A stretch of 60,856 nt of DNA. Origin: Shimazuella soli. Lineage in GTDB: Bacteria; Bacillota; Bacilli; Thermoactinomycetales; Thermoactinomycetaceae. Under the pieces are notes generated by a model, which did not search any database, was not told the DNA's origin, and saw only the letters and a list, made by a program, of their open reading frames with translations. Within the stretch, counting starts at the first letter, position 1; every line of letters starts with the position of its first letter. The stretch is from the NCBI RefSeq assembly GCF_022511585.1, contig NZ_JAKWBN010000013.1, forward strand, positions 1 through 60,856. The letters run 5' to 3'. Positions 11,301-20,015 of the stretch are shown here, piece after piece. A program made the translations under genes and the position numbers.

Positions 11301-11508
11301 AAATGCAGAATCGTTAATTCGAATTCTCGATCAAGGTGGCCGGCTTTATATATGTGGAGATGGAAGCAGGATGGCACCAGAGGTAGAAGCTACACTGAAA
11401 AATTCCTATCAAGAGGTTCATGGAGCAGGGGAACAAGAAGCCTCCCAATGGCTAGAAAAACTTCAGAAAGATGGACAGTATGCCAAAGATGTTTGGGCTG
11501 GATTGTAA
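8305..11508 (+). CDS. cyp102A: Self-sufficient cytochrome P450/NADPH-P450 reductase, CYP102A type
   Basis: The 1067-aa fusion catalyses NADPH-dependent subterminal hydroxylation of fatty acids and related substrates. Haem domain: I-helix AGHETT at 267-272, E..R in LNEALR, haem-ligand Cys404 in [11 protein letters not shown]. Reductase: FMN-binding [11 protein letters not shown] near 502-512, FAD-binding RYYSISSSP from R846, NADPH site [12 protein letters not shown] near 922. Length and sequence are close to CYP102A2/A3 of Bacillus subtilis (1054-1061 aa). Phe of GLFTSW (equivalent of BM3 F87) is kept. At the positions of BM3 R47 and Y51, which hold the substrate carboxylate, Asp and Val are read ([10 protein letters not shown]). 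ATG follows AGAAAGGATG. Divergent from a Bm3R1-like repressor. Confidence 0.96.
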
Positions 11509-11620
11509 AGAACATTTTCATGCTTTCACCAAACAGTTTAGAAAAAAGTAAGATACAAAATTGTTCCTCTCTCATCTTCTTTGACTTCTTCTCTTTTGAA
11601 TTCTACAAAAAAATAATAAA

Positions 11621-11656
11621 AAAGAGGAATCTTAATAAGGGATTTCCTCTTTCCTG
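11621..11656 (+). terminator. Terminator downstream of the P450
   Basis: AAAGAGGAAT (11621-11630) pairs with ATTTCCTCTTT (11642-11652), about 110 bp after the stop and before the next gene. Confidence 0.65.
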
Positions 11657-11717
11657 TTATAATAGGTATTTGTACTATCTATTTTATGGGGAAGATATTG
11701 AAGCATGGGGGATGTAA

Positions 11718-12479
11718 ATGAATCAAAAGAGATGGCTTGTGAACAGTTTATTGATGACGATGTTTTTATTAGCGGCTTGTTCTTCGAATTCTTTGAATGG
11801 ATGGGAAAAGCCTGAGAATCTGAAGGAGTTTGAACAAGCTGCAAAAAAGGAATTAACAAAGCAATATAAGGAATCATTTGTTATTAAGTCATCCAAAAAG
11901 GAATGTATTGCGCTAACAGAGCAGGAAGAAAAGGAATGTAATAGAGAACTTTTTACCGCTGAAGCTTCACCTCAGTCCAACCCCAGCATTGTGTTTACAG
12001 TTGATTATCATCGCAGCTATGGGGGATCTTTTGATAATAATTATTTGGAGCAATATATGGACTATGACCTCCAGCAGCTTGTGCAATCACGTTTGAAGAT
12101 CAAAAATATGATTTTGCAAGTGAACGTATCATACCATAGTACGGATAATAATCTTGTAAGTTATATAGGATCAGTAAAAGACTACCAAAAAATACTAAAG
12201 AAGATTCCCTCCCATACGTCTGTTTATGTGTATTTATTGGATGGGAAACAGAGTTTGGATCAGAAGGCAGAACAAATCTATCAGATCTCTCATATTCCAC
12301 AACTTCAGACACTGGTAACCAACTATACTGTTAACTATTATGCAAATTTGCCGCAAAATCATAGGAATCCATACAGTCAAAATCCTTTGAGCTCATTTTC
12401 ATTCACAATGAAAGATCTGGAATCAGTGCAATCGATTAAAGAAAAGCTAAAAATTTCGAACGGATACATAAATAGTTGA
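11718..12479 (+). CDS. Putative lipoprotein of unknown function
   Basis: The 253-aa protein has a lipoprotein signal: MNQKRW, a hydrophobic stretch, and lipobox LAAC with Cys at residue 21. It would be diacylated and anchored outside the membrane. The mature part is hydrophilic, with one possible Cys pair (KKECIALTEQEEKEC) and strands; no family is recognised. GGGGGATG precedes the ATG by a few bases. It stands alone between the P450 and the nucleoside-salvage genes. Confidence 0.8.
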   Translation: MNQKRWLVNSLLMTMFLLAACSSNSLNGWEKPENLKEFEQAAKKELTKQYKESFVIKSSKKECIALTEQEEKECNRELFTAEASPQSNPSIVFTVDYHRSYGGSFDNNYLEQYMDYDLQQLVQSRLKIKNMILQVNVSYHSTDNNLVSYIGSVKDYQKILKKIPSHTSVYVYLLDGKQSLDQKAEQIYQISHIPQLQTLVTNYTVNYYANLPQNHRNPYSQNPLSSFSFTMKDLESVQSIKEKLKISNGYINS

Positions 12480-12699
12480 GAAACAACAATTTGCTGGTTT
12501 AGATAATATAGGGTAAAAGTGTTCCTTCTAGAATCGATGCAAGTGCAAAGTGTTGCGATTTTCTTAAATGATAAAGAAAATGCTGCGAATAACTACTAAT
12601 CCATCAAAACATTGGCATAATAGATTTATAAATGGTTGAAGAATAGGATGTTTACTTTTTGAAAATATGAAAGCGGATACACGAAAAGGAGTGTGTTTT

Positions 12700-13881
12700 G
12701 TGAAGTATATAATAGGCATAATAGGTCTCATCATTATTTTAGGTATCACATGGCTTGCTAGTAATGATAGAAAAAAAGTCAAATATCGTCCTGTGATAAT
12801 AATGATTGTATTACAATTTATTTTAGGTTTTGTGCTATTAAATACAAGCCTAGGAAATGTACTCATTGCTGGAATTGCTAATGGTTTTGGACAATTGTTA
12901 AAGTATGCTGGAGAAGGGATTAATTTTGTATTTGGCGGTTTGTTAAATCAAAAAGAATTCTCCTTCTTTTTAGGTGTATTAATGCCGATTGTGTTTATTT
13001 CAGCTCTAATTGGTATTTTGCAGTACATTAAAGTATTGCCGTTCATTGTGAAGTATATTGGTTTAGCTTTAAATAAAATAAATGGTATGGGAAAACTGGA
13101 ATCATACAATGCTGTAGCTTCCGCCATTTTAGGACAATCAGAGGTGTTTATTTCTGTAAAGAAGCAGTTAGGTTTACTTTCTGAAAGAAGATTGTACACC
13201 TTATGTGCATCTGCGATGTCAACTGTTTCGATGTCTATCGTTGGTTCATATATGGTTTTATTAAAACCACAATATGTTGTAACTGCTCTAGTGCTTAACT
13301 TGTTTGGCGGATTTATTATCGCGTCCATTATCAATCCTTATGAAGTTACAGAAGAAGAAGATATGTTAGAAGTGCAAGAGGAAGAGAAGAGGAGCTTTTT
13401 TGAAGTATTAGGAGAGTATATAATAGATGGCTTTAAAGTTGCTATTACAGTAGCGGCTATGCTGATCGGATTTATTGCTCTTATTGCTTTCATAAATGCT
13501 TTGTTTAAAGGCATAATTGGTATCTCCTTCCAAGAAATTCTCGGTTATGTATTTGCTCCATTTGCCTTTATTATTGGAATTCCTTGGCATGAAGCGGTAA
13601 ATGCCGGTAACATTATGGCAACAAAACTGGTATCAAATGAATTTGTGGCTATGACAAATTTAACGCAAGGAAATTTTCATTTCACAGAAAGAACAACCGC
13701 TATTATATCGGTGTTCCTAGTTTCATTTGCAAATTTCTCGTCCATAGGAATTATCGCTGGTGCGGTTAAAAGCTTAAATGAAAAACAAGGAAATACAGTA
13801 GCGAGGTTTGGATTAAAATTGGTTTTCGGAGCAACTTTGGTTAGCTTTTTATCCGCAACGATTGTTGGCTTAATAGTTTAA
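12700..13881 (+). CDS. nupC: Concentrative nucleoside transporter NupC
   Basis: The 393-aa polytopic protein of the CNT family imports nucleosides with protons. Typical segments are [32 protein letters not shown] (substrate-binding QSE motif) and [16 protein letters not shown]. The chosen GTG start (12700) has AAAGGAG 6-7 nt upstream and gives exactly the 393 aa of B. subtilis NupC; an in-frame ATG at 12667 lies before the ribosome binding site. It is followed 16 bp later by pdp, the order seen in the B. subtilis dra-nupC-pdp operon, but deoC (dra) is absent here. Confidence 0.95.
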   Translation: MKYIIGIIGLIIILGITWLASNDRKKVKYRPVIIMIVLQFILGFVLLNTSLGNVLIAGIANGFGQLLKYAGEGINFVFGGLLNQKEFSFFLGVLMPIVFISALIGILQYIKVLPFIVKYIGLALNKINGMGKLESYNAVASAILGQSEVFISVKKQLGLLSERRLYTLCASAMSTVSMSIVGSYMVLLKPQYVVTALVLNLFGGFIIASIINPYEVTEEEDMLEVQEEEKRSFFEVLGEYIIDGFKVAITVAAMLIGFIALIAFINALFKGIIGISFQEILGYVFAPFAFIIGIPWHEAVNAGNIMATKLVSNEFVAMTNLTQGNFHFTERTTAIISVFLVSFANFSSIGIIAGAVKSLNEKQGNTVARFGLKLVFGATLVSFLSATIVGLIV

Positions 13882-13897
13882 AAGGAGGGCTCATCAA

Positions 13898-15199
13898 ATG
13901 AGAATAGTAGACATTATTGGGAAAAAACGAGATGGGAAAGAACTGACAACAGAGGAAATCAAATTTTTTATAAAAGGGTATACAGACGGAATAATTCCTG
14001 ATTATCAAGTAAGTGCCCTTGCAATGGCTATTTATTTTCAGGATATGTCTGATCAGGAACGTGCTGATTTAACGATGGCCATGGTTGAATCTGGGGATAC
14101 GATTGATTTATCTGCGATTGAAGGAATTAAAGTAGATAAACATTCAACTGGTGGAGTTGGAGATACGACAACATTAGTTTTAGGCCCTTTGGTAGCTGCA
14201 TTAGATGTACCAGTTGCGAAAATGTCTGGACGAGGTTTAGGGCATACGGGTGGTACCATAGATAAATTAGAAGCAGTAGAAGGATTTCATGTTGAAATTA
14301 CAAAAGAGCAGTTTATTGATATCGTAAACCGTAATAAAGTTGCGGTTATTGGACAATCAGGAAATTTAACGCCTGCCGATAAAAAGTTATATGCATTACG
14401 TGATGTGACGGGAACGGTAAATTCTATTCCATTAATCGCAAGTTCTGTTATGAGTAAAAAAATTGCCGCTGGTGCGGATGCAATTGTCCTCGATGTGAAG
14501 ACAGGTGCTGGAGCATTTATGAAGACAGAAGAAGACGCGAGAGAATTAGCGCATGCAATGGTTCGGATTGGCAGTAATGTCGGTCGCCAAACAATGGCTG
14601 TTATTTCAGATATGTCACAACCTCTAGGTTTTGCGATTGGAAATGCTCTTGAAGTGAAGGAAGCAATCGATACATTAAGAGGAGAAGGTCCAGAAGACTT
14701 AACGGAATTGGTACTTGTATTAGGAAGTCAGATGGTTGTTCTCGCTAAAAAAGCGGATACATTAGAAGAAGCACGTGAAATGTTAAAAGAAGTGATGAAG
14801 AATGGCAAAGCAATTGAAAAATTTAAAGAGTTTTTGCGTAATCAAGGCGGAGACAGCTCTATAGTAGATCATCCAGAAAAATTACCACAAGCGAAATATG
14901 TAATGGATCTACCTGCTAAAAATTCAGGTGTTGTTTCTAACATTGTGGCAGATGAAATTGGCATCGCTGCGATGCTTTTAGGAGCAGGTCGTGCAACAAA
15001 AGAAGATGAGATTGATTTAGCTGTTGGCTTAGTGCTGCATAAAAAGGTTGGCGAGGCTGTAAAAGAGGGTGAATCATTAGTTACTATTTATGCAAATCGC
15101 GAAAATATTGAAGATGTAAAAGCTAAAATTTATGAAAATATTTCAATATCAAACAAAGCTGAGGCACCTAAATTAATTCATACGATTATAACTGGATAG
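13898..15199 (+). CDS. pdp: Pyrimidine-nucleoside phosphorylase
   Basis: The 433-aa enzyme performs phosphorolysis of uridine, thymidine and deoxyuridine. It carries the thymidine/pyrimidine phosphorylase signature ([16 protein letters not shown], about 108-123), the phosphate-binding KHSTGGVGD (81-89) and GAGAFM near 203. Length equals B. subtilis Pdp. AAAGGAGGG precedes the ATG. It is co-transcribed with nupC; a hairpin system separates it from cdd. Confidence 0.97.
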   Translation: MRIVDIIGKKRDGKELTTEEIKFFIKGYTDGIIPDYQVSALAMAIYFQDMSDQERADLTMAMVESGDTIDLSAIEGIKVDKHSTGGVGDTTTLVLGPLVAALDVPVAKMSGRGLGHTGGTIDKLEAVEGFHVEITKEQFIDIVNRNKVAVIGQSGNLTPADKKLYALRDVTGTVNSIPLIASSVMSKKIAAGADAIVLDVKTGAGAFMKTEEDARELAHAMVRIGSNVGRQTMAVISDMSQPLGFAIGNALEVKEAIDTLRGEGPEDLTELVLVLGSQMVVLAKKADTLEEAREMLKEVMKNGKAIEKFKEFLRNQGGDSSIVDHPEKLPQAKYVMDLPAKNSGVVSNIVADEIGIAAMLLGAGRATKEDEIDLAVGLVLHKKVGEAVKEGESLVTIYANRENIEDVKAKIYENISISNKAEAPKLIHTIITG

Positions 15200-15214
15200 C
15201 TGGGTTACATTCAG

Positions 15215-15285
15215 AAAAACATGGATTTACAATGATCTTATTTAAGGTTAGAGCAAAAAAGGTAAATCATGTTTTTTTGCTCTAA
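15215..15285 (+). promoter_or_regulatory. Two mutually exclusive hairpins between pdp and cdd
   Basis: Hairpin A: AAACATGGATTTAC (about 15217-15230) pairs with GTAAATCATGTTT (15262-15274, one bulge), followed by a T-run: a terminator. Hairpin B: TTAGAGCAAAAAA (15248-15260) pairs perfectly with TTTTTTGCTCTAA (15273-15285). B uses the T-run of A and encloses its 3' arm, so both cannot form together. It may be only a terminator with a second stem, or an attenuator controlling read-through into cdd. Confidence 0.55.
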
Positions 15286-15307
15286 AACAGAAAAAGGGTG
15301 GTCCACT

Positions 15308-15709
15308 ATGGAATGGAAACAGCTTATTGATGAAGCGATATCAGCGAGTAAACAAGCCTATGTCCCATATTCAAATTTCAAAGTAGGAGCAGCACTGTTG
15401 ACAGCGGACAATACGATTTATCGTGGGTGCAATATTGAAAACGCCTCATATGGTCTGACAAACTGTGCAGAAAGGACAGCAGTGTTTAAAGCTGTTTCAG
15501 AAGGTGTAAAAAAAATCCAAGCGATTGCGGTTGTGGGAAATACAGACGGACCGATTTCACCATGTGGTGCATGCAGACAAGTCCTTGCTGAATTTTGCGG
15601 AGATGACACACAAATTATTTTGGCAAACTTAAAAGGAGATTTTGTTGTCAGAACGATCAATGACTTGCTGCCAGGGCATTTTTCAGCAAAAGACTTACAA
15701 AATAGTTAG
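15308..15709 (+). CDS. cdd: Cytidine deaminase
   Basis: The 133-aa small homotetrameric-type enzyme deaminates cytidine and deoxycytidine. Zinc ligands C53, C86 and C89 with catalytic E55 (NCAERTAV and PCGACRQVL) are at the same positions as in B. subtilis Cdd. ATG 15308 follows AAAGGGTGG; an earlier in-frame ATG at 15269 has no ribosome binding site. The product feeds uridine to the upstream Pdp. Confidence 0.97.
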   Translation: MEWKQLIDEAISASKQAYVPYSNFKVGAALLTADNTIYRGCNIENASYGLTNCAERTAVFKAVSEGVKKIQAIAVVGNTDGPISPCGACRQVLAEFCGDDTQIILANLKGDFVVRTINDLLPGHFSAKDLQNS

Positions 15710-15875
15710 CTATTCTATATTTAGTGGAATAATAAGATTTCTATCGTCCTTGTGGATTAGCTTTTCTAAACTGCAAGACGTGTGTAGCGAGCTCATTTTT
15801 ATTTTCAAGAAGCCATTTCGGATAGCTACTAGGTGAAACAGATTGATTAGAACTGTGAATGGTATAAAAAGTGAT

Positions 15876-15917
15876 AAAACGAACGCATCGAGTCAATCGA
15901 TTCGATGCGTTCGTTTT
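15876..15917 (+). terminator. Strong hairpin downstream of cdd
   Basis: AAAACGAACGCATCGA (15876-15891) pairs perfectly over 16 bp with 15902-15917, with a 10-nt loop. The stem is A/T-ended on both sides, so it could act in both directions. Confidence 0.8.
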
Positions 15918-16272
15918 CATGTTTCCTGCTGTTCTGGAAACCAATCCAATATTTTGCAAATCCCCTATTCTACTTTCTATAGTATAATACAGTCTAGTTC
16001 CCATGATCAAACAGATGAACCAATTAAAATTACTATCATTATTCGCGAAATATACACACAATAATCAATAGACAACTCATCAATTGAAATTTAACATGAA
16101 TGGAAGGAATCTTTATCATTTGTATTGTCTAGGTTGATTCTAAACTTTGTTATTGTTAAACTCTGACGTATGCAAAGATACAAGATCTATTATGTTGGAA
16201 AGTGAATGTATAAAAGTTATCGAACGGGATCAACATTCATTTTATTTTGAATAGAGAAAGAAGGTTAGCAAT
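15918..16272. other. Intergenic region upstream of the LCP gene
   Basis: AT-rich. TATAAT at about 15984 is a possible -10 box without a convincing -35. The minus strand of 15741-15835 reads like a protein tail (YPKWLLENKNELATHVLQ) but no complete gene is visible. Nothing else was recognised. Confidence 0.3.
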
Positions 16273-17373
16273 ATGTATGCAAGTACATCCACTGGGAAAA
16301 GAACACCTTCTCGAATGAAGAAATTGCACAAGAAAAATAAAAAGAAATGGATGATTCGAAGTCTAATTATTTTCTTTGTTATTCTTATTGGGATTGGTTG
16401 TTATATCTTTTTTACTTTCTGGAATGCATTGGGTAAAGGGTATAAAGATGCCCCTATCTCTCAATATCGTTCAGCTCCTGTAACCTTGGACAAACCATTT
16501 ACTTTATTACTCATGGGGACAGATAACTATAATTCCGATAAAAAGAAACTAAATAATCCAGAAGCATTTGGAGAACGTACGGATGTGTTAATGTTACTTG
16601 CGGTTAATCCAGAAAAGAAGCAAGCGCTGATAGTAAATATTCCACGTGACACAATTGTACCTATTGCAAATACAAATGGAGTACGTACGAAAATCAATGC
16701 TGCTTATAACTACGCTTTTGGAGGCCTTACGAATAAAAAAGTAGATCCGACTCAAAATGTGCTTGATACGGTTTCCAATTTTTTGGGAGGAGTCGCTATC
16801 GACTATTATGCTCATATCAACTTTAAAGGATTTATTGATCTTGTAAATGCAGTTGGTGGGGTGGACGTATATGTCCCATATAGTTTTCATATTAGTACTT
16901 TTGATCGGGTTTGTAGGTTTAAAACGGGTCCCATGCACTTAAATGGGGAATGTGCTCTTCCTTATGTACGTCAACGTCATAATGATCCCAATGGAGACCA
17001 CGGCCGGAATATTCGACAACAACAAGTGATTGAAAAACTCATCTCCAAACTAGGAAGTTTTAGTTCTCTTACAGATGTATCTGGAATTGCTAATGCAATA
17101 GGAGATAATTTATCTTATGATATTCCGCCGTCTAACTTCTTACCTTTGGCAAGCTTATATAAGTCTATTCCTAAGAAAAATATAGAACAGTTCCAAGGTG
17201 GTGTTTTGGGAGGAACTAGTGCGAATAATGGAGTTTCGCTTGGAAAGTCTGACTATGTAGTGATCAAGGCCTCAGATAAACAGAAATTATATGAGAAATT
17301 AGTGGAAATGGGAATTCCTCATGGAGCTAAGCCTGATTTTGTAACTTATAAGCATCCGTCATCAGGGAAGTAA
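16273..17373 (+). CDS. LytR-CpsA-Psr (LCP) family cell-wall polymer ligase
   Basis: The 366-aa protein has a Lys/Arg-rich cytoplasmic N-terminus (about 1-30), one TM helix (about 31-52) and an extracellular LCP domain (about 75-270). Family motifs: LLMGTDN, RTDVLMLLAVNP, NIPRDT, the INAAYNYAFGG segment, and RQRHNDPNGDHGRNIRQQQV with the Arg residues that bind pyrophosphate. LCP enzymes transfer teichoic acid or other glycopolymers from undecaprenyl pyrophosphate to peptidoglycan. AAGAAGG precedes the ATG. It is a single gene ending in a terminator. Confidence 0.94.
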   Translation: MYASTSTGKRTPSRMKKLHKKNKKKWMIRSLIIFFVILIGIGCYIFFTFWNALGKGYKDAPISQYRSAPVTLDKPFTLLLMGTDNYNSDKKKLNNPEAFGERTDVLMLLAVNPEKKQALIVNIPRDTIVPIANTNGVRTKINAAYNYAFGGLTNKKVDPTQNVLDTVSNFLGGVAIDYYAHINFKGFIDLVNAVGGVDVYVPYSFHISTFDRVCRFKTGPMHLNGECALPYVRQRHNDPNGDHGRNIRQQQVIEKLISKLGSFSSLTDVSGIANAIGDNLSYDIPPSNFLPLASLYKSIPKKNIEQFQGGVLGGTSANNGVSLGKSDYVVIKASDKQKLYEKLVEMGIPHGAKPDFVTYKHPSSGK

Positions 17374-17390
17374 TTTAAAAAAAGGATAAA

Positions 17391-17420
17391 GGAAGCTATT
17401 ATTATGTAGCTTCCTAAAAA
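17391..17420 (+). terminator. Terminator of the LCP gene
   Basis: GGAAGCTA (17391-17398) pairs with TAGCTTCC (17407-17414), followed by TAAAAATAAA. Confidence 0.6.
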
Positions 17421-17675
17421 TAAATATCGGAAAATTATAATTAATTTGCGGAATGAGGTCCGTCCAGAACCTTAAGAAACCATCATCTCTATGCTTTCGT
17501 AAAGATGAATGAATGTTCATCAGCTAATGTCTTTTTTTTATCAAACTAGTTTATAATTAAATTCATAGTAATAATACATTTGTCTTTAAAGGTGTTTATC
17601 TACATAAGGATTAATGAATGATAAAATCAAAAAGTCTAGATTAATTTATTTTTTGTACCTAGGAGTGTGCTATTC
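17421..17675 (+). other. Leader region of proS
   Basis: No T-box sequence is visible. The segment GATGAATGAATGTTCATC (17504-17521) contains ATGAATGTTCAT, identical to the core of the Bm3R1-type operator at 8005-8022, but the flanking GG/CC arms are missing, so binding is doubtful. AGGAG at 17661-17665 is the ribosome binding site. Confidence 0.3.
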
Positions 17676-19142
17676 ATGACAGTGAAAAAAGGTTTGTCAA
17701 AAGAAATAACTCCACAATCTGAAGATTTTTCACGATGGTATATTGATACGATTCGAAAAGCAGATTTAATGGATTATACACCTGTACGAGGTTGTATAGT
17801 CTTTAAGCCTGATGGATATGAACTGTGGGAACGTATCCAACAGGCAATGGATAAAAGATTTAAAGCGACTGGTCATCGAAATGCTTATTTTCCTATGCTC
17901 ATCCCAGAGTCATTTTTTGAGAAAGAAAAGGAGCACGTAGAAGGATTTAGTCCAGAATTACCTTGGGTTACAGAAGCTGCAGGAGAGAAACTGGAAGAAA
18001 AACTAGCACTTCGTCCTACCTCTGAAACGATGATTGGACATATGTACAGTCAATGGATACAAAGTTATCGGGATCTTCCTGTCTTGATCAACCAATGGGC
18101 TAACGTTTTTCGTTGGGAGAAAAGGACATTACCTTTTCTTCGTACATCCGAATTCCTTTGGCAGGAAGGGCATACTGCGCATGCGAATGAAGATGAGGCT
18201 CGTCACGAAACTTTGCAAATGTTGGAGATATATCGTGAAGTAATTGAACAAGAACTTGCTATTCCTGTTTGGATGGGACAAAAGACACCTAGTGAAAAAT
18301 TTGCCGGAGCAGTAGATACTTATTCAGTAGAAGCAATGATGAAAGATGGAAAAGCAGTTCAAGCTGGAACTTCACACTATCTGGGAGATAACTTCGCCAA
18401 GGGATTTGATATCAAGTTTCTCGATCGTGACAATAAATTAAAATTTGTCCATACAACTTCTTGGGGAACTTCCACGCGATTGATAGGATCTATGATTATG
18501 GTTCATGGTGATGATAAAGGATTAGTATTACCGCCTCGAGTAGCTCCGACACAAGTAATTATTATCCCAATAGGATCTGGTAAGAAACGCGAATTGGTTA
18601 TTAATAGAGTAGATAGTCTTGTTACGGAGTTAAAAAGAGAAGAATTAAGAGTGAAAATAGATACACGTGATGAGACACCCGGTTGGAAATTTAATGAATG
18701 GGAAATGCGTGGTGTGCCGATTCGTATTGAAATAGGACCTCGTGATTTAGAAAATAATCAAGTTATTATAGCTCGTCGTGACACAGGAGAAAAATTGACC
18801 GTTTCAATCGAACATTTGGCAGAAACGGTAAAAAGCCTATTAGATGAAATTCAAACCAATATGTACCACAAGGCTCTTCAATTCAAATCTTCAAACTCTC
18901 ATGTACATATAAATACTCTCGATGAACTTAAAAAACACATTATGAAATCGGAGCAGGACCAAGTTAGTGCTGGCTGGGTATTGGCTGGATGGTGTGGTAA
19001 TGAAGCTTGTGAAGCAAAAGTAAAAGAGGAAACAAGTTTCACGAGTCGGAATATACCTTTTGAACCACCATTAAAGAAGGAAACTTGTATCACTTGTGGT
19101 CAAAAGGCAAAACATACTGTTTGGTTTTCTAGAGCATACTAA
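17676..19142 (+). CDS. proS: Prolyl-tRNA synthetase, eukaryote/archaeal-type (type 3)
   Basis: The 488-aa class II synthetase charges tRNA-Pro. Motif 2/3 region: LRPTSETMIGHMYSQWI, FRWEKRTLPFLRTSEFLWQEGHTAH; anticodon domain in the middle of the C-terminal half; C-terminal zinc-type domain with Cys at CGNEACEAKV and CITCGQKA. The editing insertion of the bacterial form is absent and length fits the ProS type 3 family. The ATG start leaves 10 nt after AGGAG. Many Bacillales carry this form in addition to a bacterial-type ProS. Terminator directly downstream. Confidence 0.96.
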   Translation: MTVKKGLSKEITPQSEDFSRWYIDTIRKADLMDYTPVRGCIVFKPDGYELWERIQQAMDKRFKATGHRNAYFPMLIPESFFEKEKEHVEGFSPELPWVTEAAGEKLEEKLALRPTSETMIGHMYSQWIQSYRDLPVLINQWANVFRWEKRTLPFLRTSEFLWQEGHTAHANEDEARHETLQMLEIYREVIEQELAIPVWMGQKTPSEKFAGAVDTYSVEAMMKDGKAVQAGTSHYLGDNFAKGFDIKFLDRDNKLKFVHTTSWGTSTRLIGSMIMVHGDDKGLVLPPRVAPTQVIIIPIGSGKKRELVINRVDSLVTELKREELRVKIDTRDETPGWKFNEWEMRGVPIRIEIGPRDLENNQVIIARRDTGEKLTVSIEHLAETVKSLLDEIQTNMYHKALQFKSSNSHVHINTLDELKKHIMKSEQDQVSAGWVLAGWCGNEACEAKVKEETSFTSRNIPFEPPLKKETCITCGQKAKHTVWFSRAY

Positions 19143-19167
19143 CAATACTTACTACAAAAAATTAGTA

Positions 19168-19243
19168 AAAAAAGCACTTGTGTAATTCGATAAATAAATG
19201 TTTAGGTGTCTAATATTTATTTTGATCATACAAGTGCTTTTTT
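19168..19243 (+). terminator. Terminator of proS
   Basis: AAAAAAGCACTTGTGTA pairs with TACAAGTGCTTTTTT at the base; a second AT-rich stem (AAATAAAT/ATTTATTT) fills the interior. Confidence 0.85.
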
Positions 19244-19296
19244 AATGTCTAAATGCATGAAGGAATTTAGTAAAACTACTAATATGAACATTCTTT

Positions 19297-19350
19297 CCAC
19301 CTATGCTGACACTTAAAGGTGGAGATTCTTGAATAGTCCTCAGGACACAA
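19297..19350 (+). mobile_element. IS200/IS605-type end (tnpB omega-RNA-like) relic
   Basis: CCACCT (19297-19302) pairs with AGGTGG (19317-19322), followed by AGATTCTTG and a second small hairpin GTCCTCAGGAC (19336-19346). This hairpin-ATTCTTG-hairpin layout is shared with 53755-53799 and resembles right ends of tnpB-carrying IS605 elements. No transposase gene is present. Confidence 0.5.
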
Positions 19351-19624
19351 GAATGTATATATAATTTTTACATAATTCGAAAACTGGCTACTTTATTGAA
19401 CTTCTTCCTTCTCCTAATAAATAGTCCAAAAAATAGAATGCAGTTCATTGTATGATATAGTCATTTAAGCCTCAAATATTACTAGGTATAGAATGGAAGA
19501 CAAGAAATATGAGACTGAACCTAATGTTCCAATGTCACAATAGTAAAAGTGCATTTGTATTTGATTAACATTTTTTTCTATTTTATTAGTTGGTTGATAA
19601 GTGTTGTTTTATGCTAATCTATAA

Positions 19625-19763
19625 GAGGTTGTTGCATAAATAGATTTGAACACTGGATAAAGTCGCTTGATGTGTGTGTTTTCCGCGTCTGTTGTTGAAA
19701 AAACACAAAGGACGCTCCACCCACACACATCTGCGCTTTTGAGACGAATAATGCAACAGGCTC
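19625..19763 (+). mobile_element. MITE copy 1 (139 bp) with 5-bp target duplication
   Basis: The ends are GAGGTTGTTGCAT and ATGCAACAGGCTC (13-bp imperfect terminal inverted repeats), flanked by TATAA on both sides (19620-19624 and 19764-19768). The interior has no ORF. Its sequence matches the reverse complement of the copy at 23844-23981, including AAAGTCGCTTG, AACACAAAGGAC and CACATCT.CGCTTTTG. Confidence 0.85.
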
Positions 19764-19925
19764 TATAAAAGTAATTAATTTTATGATTAAAATTCCGATG
19801 TTAGAGCTGCGTTTTATTATTCGGATATCAAGTCCAATATTGAATTTTAAAAAGGATAAGGAAATTAATCCATCTATATTTAAATAAAAATGAAGTAGAA
19901 AAGATAGGTAAATGAAGAGATTGCC

Positions 19926-19954
19926 TTGACATAAAAGAGATAAAAAAATAAAAT
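19926..19954 (+). promoter_or_regulatory. Sigma-A type promoter of the FTR1 gene
   Basis: TTGACA (19926-19931), a 17-bp spacer and TAAAAT (19949-19954). The Fur box starts 17 bp downstream of the -10 box, over the predicted early transcript. Confidence 0.75.
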
Positions 19955-19970
19955 AATGCAGGACACTCAT

Positions 19971-19985
19971 TGATAAAGATTATCA
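19971..19985. promoter_or_regulatory. Fur box upstream of FTR1 gene
   Basis: TGATAAAGATTATCA fits the Bacillus 7-1-7 Fur consensus TGATAATNATTATCA with one mismatch and lies just downstream of a good promoter. Iron-dependent repression is inferred. Confidence 0.8.
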
Positions 19986-20015
19986 TTTTCAGTTTGTTAT
20001 TTGGGGGAGAATGCA

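Noticed and set aside
15741-16061. Minus-strand 106-codon ORF over the cdd terminator region
   Set aside because: It runs through the strong hairpin at 15876-15917, has no ribosome binding site, and only its last 30 residues look protein-like; possible remnant at most.
17504-17521. Third Bm3R1-type operator upstream of proS
   Set aside because: Only the central 12 bp match; the outer GGA/TCC arms are missing.
17421-17675. T-box riboswitch before proS
   Set aside because: The conserved T-box sequence and a following terminator are absent.
20001-20015. TTG 20001 as FTR1 start
   Set aside because: It lies before the GGGGGAGA ribosome binding site; TTG 20016 fits.
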